From Marsupella aquatica (Eukaryota > Marchantiophyta): a stretch of 64,000 nt of DNA. The DNA lies in contig OZ316891.1 in NCBI GenBank assembly GCA_973895155.1, positions 14,074,001 through 14,138,000 on the forward strand, written 5' to 3'. The notes beneath the pieces were generated by a model. That model saw only the letters and a program-made list of their open reading frames with translations, was not told where the DNA came from and did not search any database. Of the stretch, positions 58,301 through 64,000 are shown in pieces. How positions within the stretch are numbered: position 1 is the stretch's first letter; the number at the start of each line of letters is the position of its first letter. Made by a program: the position numbers and the translations under genes.

Positions 58301-59771
58301 GCTCACATGTTGGCTGAGGAATTGTAGAGATGGAAGGAATCTTACGGAAATCTCTTCTTTAAGTTCTCATTAAACCATTGCTACTCGGCAGAGTCTTTCA
58401 GATCTCACCTGCAGTAGAACAGGGATGCCATTGTTTGATATTCCTGGCGAAAACTTGTTATGCAGCAATCTGTTAACGGCATCTGAAATTCTTTCATTAC
58501 ATTCCCTGAAAGAAAAGATAACACACTTTAATGGAGCACCATAAGTTGGTCCGTTTGCAGGTATCTCATGGAGCTTTACAATTCATGGCTTATGAAGAGG
58601 GGAAAAAGATTGCTCTAGCTTTACGCTCAAGACGGGCTGAAAGTCCGAATCAAGAAGTTTCTCTGGTGTGTAGCTTCCCTCGTAGCTGTTACTTAAGGGG
58701 TTAGCTACGTGTTTTCTACTTATATTTCTGGCATGGTCTCATTACAAACTATCAACTGTGGTGGCCAGATTTGACCCAAGCAGTTTAGGGCTCAACTTGC
58801 TTTGCTGCATGCCTCAGTTGAAAAGAACTTGGATTAATGCAATAACTAACTGTCTGCTTTTGTATTTGCTCTAGGCGTCAGGAGATTATGCCGCATTGGG
58901 TGCAAGTTCGAAACTTTTTGCAGGCCTCTTGACTTATCCATACCAGGTCTGCTGTATCCCTACCATTTCTTGGCTCAAACTGTTCTCGAATGCGTAATTC
59001 GGAAAGCCAGGAAAGAGAACTTATAAAAGCATCATCCCACAGAACATTGTCTAGTTGTCGAGAGTTGTTGCTATCGAGGTTCGAGTCCTTACCTAGGAAA
59101 GCAAGAGTGCAAGTCATTGCTTTGGGGTAAAACTTCCTAGCTATACCCGTTCTGCAGTCTTGTTTCACTGATGAATGTTGGTGGCACTGCATAACAGGTT
59201 GTTCGAGCACGTATTCAGGTACTCCGATTTTCACACTTGCACTCTTTGTTTACCACCTACAAACTTTTATGCTTGCCACGTGGCGGGTCAGCTGAAAAAT
59301 AATTTGCCTGAGCTTTGCCCTTCTTTCAAAGTCCATCCAAAAATACCTTTTTGTATTCAATGCGACAAGTTGAGGTTCCGTATTCTTTTGTCTTACAGCA
59401 ACGTCCTAATGTGCATGGCTTTGCGACTTACACCGGAGGATGGCAAACTCTTAAGACTACTCTCAGGTATTCCCAAGGGGGGAGGTTGAGTTATTGAACG
59501 CTTTTGACAGTGCCTTTGCGGTGGCGAGGAAGCATTTTTTTATTAGTCTAGCGAATATTATCTACATTTTGATGTCGTTCTCATTTGCAATGTCTCATGA
59601 TTTTAGTTTGTCAGCTTCTACCTGCTATATATCCTGACAGAGAAGTTGTATTGCAGGTATGAAGGGGTGCAGGGTCTTTACAGAGGAATTGTCCCAAACC
59701 TTCTAAGAACTGTTCCCTCTTCGTCTCTTACCTTCCTTGTTTATGAAACAGTTCTGAAGTTACTAAGATAG
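55312..59771 (+). CDS. FOLT1: Folate transporter, mitochondrial carrier family (FOLT1/SLC25A32 type), 11 exons
   Basis: A membrane carrier for folates. The Arabidopsis homologue FOLT1 acts in the chloroplast envelope and the animal one in the mitochondrial inner membrane. Exons are 55312-55414, 56062-56138, 56968-57044, 57242-57335, 57593-57689, 57948-58021, 58561-58665, 58875-58946, 59198-59218, 59399-59466 and 59657-59771. They total 903 nt and encode 300 aa (Arabidopsis protein about 308). All introns are GT-AG and all phases agree. Three carrier repeats are seen, with signatures PLDIVRTR at 25-32, PLWLVKTR at 124-131 and PYQVVRAR at 231-238. The acid-to-Trp and acid-to-Gln replacements in repeats two and three are typical of the folate/FAD/pyrimidine branch. 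Matrix-loop motifs GIRGLYAG, GWRGLYKG and GVQGLYRG are present. No cleavable transit peptide is evident, as in FOLT1. The start MAGWQWE fits the family N-terminus. Confidence 0.94.
55655..55692. repeat. GAAAATTT short tandem repeat in FOLT1 intron 1
   Basis: Four GAAAATTT-type units in intron 1. Confidence 0.85.
56693..56714. repeat. AATT tetranucleotide repeat in FOLT1 intron 2
   Basis: About five AATT units. Confidence 0.9.
59198..59218 (+). other. FOLT1: 21-nt microexon of FOLT1
   Basis: The exon encodes VVRARIQ, the end of the third carrier signature, and sits between a 251-bp and a 180-bp intron. Acceptor ATAACAG and donor CAG|GTACTC are present, and both neighbouring exons are in phase 0, so skipping would keep the frame but delete part of the signature. 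Confidence 0.85.
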
Positions 59772-61751
59772 GTTCTAATCTTGCACACTTATCTGTAGAA
59801 TCAATCTATACCCAGTTTGTTGCAGACTGTAGCCAGCAAGGGTCATTTTTCTAAAGACTTAGAGCTTACTCCTGACTTCTAGGTCCTAGTCAGTTGTTTT
59901 TGGTCATGCATGGCAAGTTTGCATCTCCAATTGATGCTATTAAGTCTCCGAAGCTTTCAACTAGAAAGAAGAAGAAAAAGAAGCTGATGGATTGACATTG
60001 TCACCATCACTGCTAAGTTCTCCAGAGCAAGAAACGGAAATTTGACAACAATTAAAGGTAAGGAAAGTGTTTCAATACGAAGAGAACGTGCGCACGTTCT
60101 ATCAAGTCTGGGTTCGCTATAGTTTCTCACTTATTAAATGGATATAGTTTACTAAATAGATTTAGTGGCAATGGTGTCAGATTCATGTTCAACTCTGTAG
60201 TTAGGTTCAAGAATTGTTTTCACAGGAGTATATATGCGATGGCCTGGAGTGAAGACAAATTTCAAAGTCTCAACCAAAATGAACAGCTGCTCGTTTGCCT
60301 CTCAAACCTATCATGAGCTTGGGTGGTTTGTCCATATAGTAGTATATATAATTTTATTGTTTAAATTTATCTAAAATTAACAATTGTCTGAAATGTCTAA
60401 TTCAAACAGTATGATAGATGATCTTTCTCTTTCCTGGGCATCATGTGTTTACTAAATGAGATTTGGGTGGGACTTGATTGTGGCTGTTCAATTGATGGCC
60501 GTTTGTTCTTTCTATACTCAAAAGCTTTCTGTATCTGTTATGACACAAATTTTCAAGCTTTGTATACATGTTATGACAAACTTTTTCATTGAATATGTTT
60601 GATCAAAACTTTGTCGTGGCCATTGTTAGCGATTCTATTTAGTATCTTTAGTGATATTGTGATGATGACTTACATTCTTCTACTCTTTCCTGAACTTGTA
60701 TGCCAACACACTTGCACTGACAACATGGATATAACAAAATACAAGGTTTCTAAACTTCTTTGCCTGGCCTTTACATGTTCTCTGCACCTCACAAGCATCA
60801 AATTACTCTTGTATATTTGATTAGATCTCTATATCCTTCATATCAATATGGTTCCATATCCAATCTTTAAATTTTAGGCTTAGGGCAACAATCATGCTCC
60901 CCACCCCATAAGAGAACCTGCAATGTAACATCTTGCGCAACATTATGGACCCAATGGTCTGTCTACCTGAATCACACCTAAGGAAATGTAATGCAGTATT
61001 ATCACATGGCTGCCCAAAAGAAATTATAAGAGGCAGTTATCACATGGCTGCCCAAAATGAAGTTAATAATCACACAGCTTCACATACGTACAAGCATTTG
61101 TTTGCACACTACAAGGGGATGTGGTAGGCGTTGATCACTGAAGCCGCCCACAAGAAGGCCCAACTCACCCCTGATCGTACCCATGCAAACTCACAACACA
61201 TAACAGTACGTCTGAATAACCCTAGGAATTGACAAACAAGTTAGTCACAACAACAGACTGGTCTGAAGAACAGATTTCACTCTAGTTTAAGTCGGAGAGG
61301 ACAACCACCTTTTAACAACAACATCCTCCAAGAAAGTGTGTCCAGATGTCTAACTTGATGTTAGTTGTCCTCCTTCACCAGATAAGTAGAAACTCTGGTG
61401 ATTGCCATGAATTACTCTCACTGGCTTCTTCTTCCAAACTTCCATTCCATCGTTATCTTTACAAAGAAACGTTTTCAACTGGCACGGTCTTCTGCCACCA
61501 AAATGAAAGGTCCGAGGGTTTGTAGTCATGTTGCAGTGACTCTGAGAGTCTGGCGGTCCGGCTGATACAGGTTTCCTAGTAAAGGTGCACGGATGACTTT
61601 ATTAGTATCAATTCCTTAGGCAGAGCAATCGATTTTTCCACTCTTTGAGACTAAAAATGATTGCATGAACACCTACTGAATACACTCGAAAAGAATGGCT
61701 CAGGAGGCCTGAACACATTGTGTTCTCTATAACGCCATCTATCAAAAAGGC
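59772..61751. other. Region between convergent FOLT1 and SURF1 genes
   Basis: Contains both 3' untranslated regions, whose ends I cannot place, and no additional gene. The word TTATCACATGGCTGCCCAAAA is duplicated at about 60998 and 61037. Confidence 0.4.
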
Positions 61752-63873
61752 CTATCTTCCTATTCGTGAACCCCGTACTCGCTTGACTGCCATGAATGTC
61801 GTTGCAGCCGACAAACTATACCTGCAACCAGGCGGGAAGTCTTAAGTTTTCTTCAAAAGCAATGTATCCCCTATGATACTCGCGTAATCTAATCATGTAA
61901 ACAAACAAACTGATCTGGCAACATTTTCTTAGTCTCAATTCTACTGGGACAAGACAAAAGCACGACCAATTATTCTTATATGATGACGGAACATACCAGG
62001 TAAGGGCATAATTGATATGGTCTTGAGGCATGACAGATGAGTGGAGAAGAGCCTCAGGATCTTTAGCAATCGGAAATTTTTCCTTGCCTACACTTTTGTT
62101 AGGCTCCTCCAGAACCTCAATCAAAACTGCATTTTCAGATAGACCAAGAGTACGGGCCATGGCAGGTACATCAATATAAAACCACTGTCCCGTGCTTGGC
62201 ACGTTCAAAGGAACAAACATGTTTGGTTCCTCACTGCCTCGTATTACACCGTGCACTGTGACTGTTGCCTGTGTACTTGATAGCATCTCCCCCTGCTTCA
62301 AGAGACAGCAAGAATAAGGAGAACAACTTCTTATCTTTCTGGCAATTATGTTGTTAGGTGAACAGAGTTGATGACTCAGTTAAGTGCCTTGGCAGAGGTA
62401 TCAAAATCTCCTAACATGCAAAAAATAATGGCAAGATTGCCAGTGACCTCGCTAGGTGGCTTTGTGGCTTTCCAGGCTCTTGTCCTATTTAAGAAATACT
62501 ACTCTCACTATTTGTCTAAGGTTGGATAAGCTACAAGACTCCAGATTCTGATGACTGTTATCAAAGGGAAGATAGATCAATCAATCACAAATGCCATCTG
62601 GCAGGGCCCGATTCTTGATTTGTTTGGTTTGCAAGCTTGTCTGACACCACAAGTTTAGCCTGCACCTAACGCAAAGTCTACCCCAGCGTCACAGACCTAT
62701 ACGAAATGTGCAACGCCCTGCTAGAGTACTCACTTAACCTCTTCGAACTGAGTCCAGTAACAATCATCAGATGAACAAAATCAATTAGGAGGGGGACCCG
62801 ATTAATGCTCACCTCGTTGTCAAGTGCATTTTGTTGTCTCGTCCAAAACTTCCACCATGGTATTTTCTCTAACGTAGTTGCTGGAGCTGAAGTCACAAGA
62901 GCATGTCCTGAATCTGGCTCCTCAACCCAACCACTTGGTACCCAGCCTCTGTTCACCAAGACAGGAACCTGCCCACTACCACAAAGCTATCTGCCCAAAT
63001 CAGTGCCGTACTCGATGATAGCTTTCTCGGTAGTACACTATGCGTCATTGCATAAAGGAACATGCTATGAAAAGGTTGCAGCTTCCATCTGAACTCCCAC
63101 CTTTTACTGTCGTCTGTTCTTAAAAGTGGAGTGATGACAAAATATCCCTTCTGAGTCACCCCGAAAGCTGATCTTGCACGAGGACCTACATAAAGATTCT
63201 TTTTCACATCATACACGCCTTCGCAAATCACCGTCCTGAACTCCAAGTCCTTGATTGCAGTATGGCTCGATGAGATATTCTTATCATCTCGCTTAGCTAC
63301 TTCAACCGAATCACTAATCGCATCCATAAGCGGGATTGGCTCCTCCTCCAGCCTCGTCCGCCTGTAGTCTAGAACCTCTATCTGTGACATAAGCAAAACA
63401 TAAAATCCATGTTTTCTAAGTCTCACAGTTCATTGTGTTTCGCAACTGTGGGTCAGAGACAGAAAGTAAATTGGTATTTCAACTGACGTATCGCAACCGG
63501 AAAAACTTGGCAAATCCTGCCGCTGAAACCTGAGATCAAATTTTAACGAAAAAATTCCCGAATCCCTTGCATCCCACCAAAGCGAACAGGCTATAAAAAA
63601 ACGTGAGAAACGATGCTAGGTCCCAAGGGAAATGAGCGCGACTCCGTAACTCATGCCCCTAAGTAAGCGTTTTGTTCAGTTGAGACGAATAAAAGACAAG
63701 GTCCCAGCCGAACCTAAACCCATGATAGGACGGTCGTATCGAGTACAGCATTACATTCAACGCACCTACCTTCCATTGCCGTCGAAAGAGCTGCCATGTT
63801 CCAAGCCCGAATGTTGCCGCACAGGGCAGAAAAAGAATTACTGCAGAGAACCTCCATTTCTTTCCTTCTTGAC
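61752..63873 (-). CDS. SURF1: SURF1-like cytochrome c oxidase assembly protein (5' exon outside the window)
   Basis: An assembly factor of mitochondrial complex IV in the inner membrane. In transcript order the exons are 63770-63873, 63101-63381, 62813-62975, 61997-62292 and 61752-61821, 303 codons plus stop. All introns are GT-AG with consistent phases. The first membrane helix includes the family word FGLGTWQ, followed by FRRQWK and YRRTRLEEEP. The intermembrane domain shows GVTQKGYFVITPL, PVLVNRGWVP and QWFYIDVPAMA. The C-terminal helix follows NYALTWYSLSAATTF and ends in a basic tail (VKRVRGSRIGR). The first visible exon starts in mid-codon, so the start codon and mitochondrial targeting sequence, about 50 residues, lie upstream of an intron that reaches the window end or nearly so. 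It is convergent with FOLT1. Confidence 0.93.
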
Positions 63874-64000
63874 CTACAATCAAAAGGAGGCGCTTGTTCA
63901 TACACCAAAGTTATGAGGCATTGCAGCATTCACGAGGCTAATCCCCCGATTCGCAGCGAAAGAAATCACGATATATTTTGACTCCCAATTCTGGTCGAAC
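63874..64000 (-). other. Probable SURF1 intron 1 (partial)
   Basis: Precedes the acceptor TTTGATTGTAG at 63874-63884 (minus strand). No credible first exon with a targeting peptide was found before the window edge. Confidence 0.5.

Noticed and set aside
59060-59095. GGTTCGAGTCC word resembling a tRNA B box
   Set aside because: It lies inside FOLT1 intron 8, and no cloverleaf or acceptor-stem pairing can be formed with the upstream sequence.
1-64000. Prokaryotic-type systems, CRISPR arrays, rRNA or organelle genes
   Set aside because: No regularly spaced repeats, no operon-like gene spacing, no rRNA-like sequence, and all recognised genes are nuclear eukaryotic.

Overview
This window looks like nuclear DNA of a land plant, probably a non-seed plant and most easily a bryophyte of liverwort type. 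The reasons are spliceosomal genes with GT-AG introns of about 180-830 bp, a plant-specific Dof transcription factor, a plant-type folate carrier (FOLT1) and a plant Ty1/copia retrotransposon. The species is an inference: it rests on low gene density, short introns and mid-range GC, not on any marker I can prove. No CRISPR array, rRNA, tRNA or prokaryotic operon was seen.

Layout. From 1 to about 23.9 kb there is no convincing intact gene. The stretch holds decayed open-frame remnants, several degenerate tandem arrays (3.2, 8.0-9.2, 10.2-11.0, 17.0-17.4 and 17.9-18.2 kb), microsatellites, and a 5'-truncated element at 11.28-12.57 kb. That element encodes a Cys/His knuckle plus a restriction-like-endonuclease C-terminus. 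From 23.9 to 27 kb lies a GC-richer, CpG-containing island with a Dof gene on the plus strand (CDS 25050-26315) and a long leader. From 27 to 35 kb is repeat-rich intergenic DNA with an imperfect foldback (29.6 kb) and a PIF/Harbinger-like MITE (32.85-33.40 kb).

From about 35.15 to 44.75 kb is a nested transposon. An old, decayed second copy of the restriction-like-endonuclease element, on the minus strand, is split by a young full-length Ty1/copia element (37578-44072). The copia LTRs are both 421 bp with 4 mismatches, and the target-site duplication is GGGGG. Its ORFs carry three in-frame stops and two frameshifts. From 44.75 to 54.3 kb is AT-rich intergenic DNA with a clean 276-bp hAT-type MITE (48230-48505, perfect 8-bp TSD) and a dispersed repeat shared with 33.9 kb.

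The right end holds two convergent genes. An 11-exon mitochondrial-carrier-family gene of the folate transporter type (55312-59771, plus strand, 300 aa) was resolved exon by exon, including a 21-nt microexon. The 3' five exons of SURF1, a cytochrome c oxidase assembly factor (61752-63873, minus strand), are present, and its first exon lies beyond the window. The three host genes are housekeeping or regulatory and show no sign of acting together.

I found no self-contained undescribed system. The least ordinary item is the restriction-like-endonuclease LINE family, because plant LINEs are mostly of the apurinic-endonuclease L1/RTE types.
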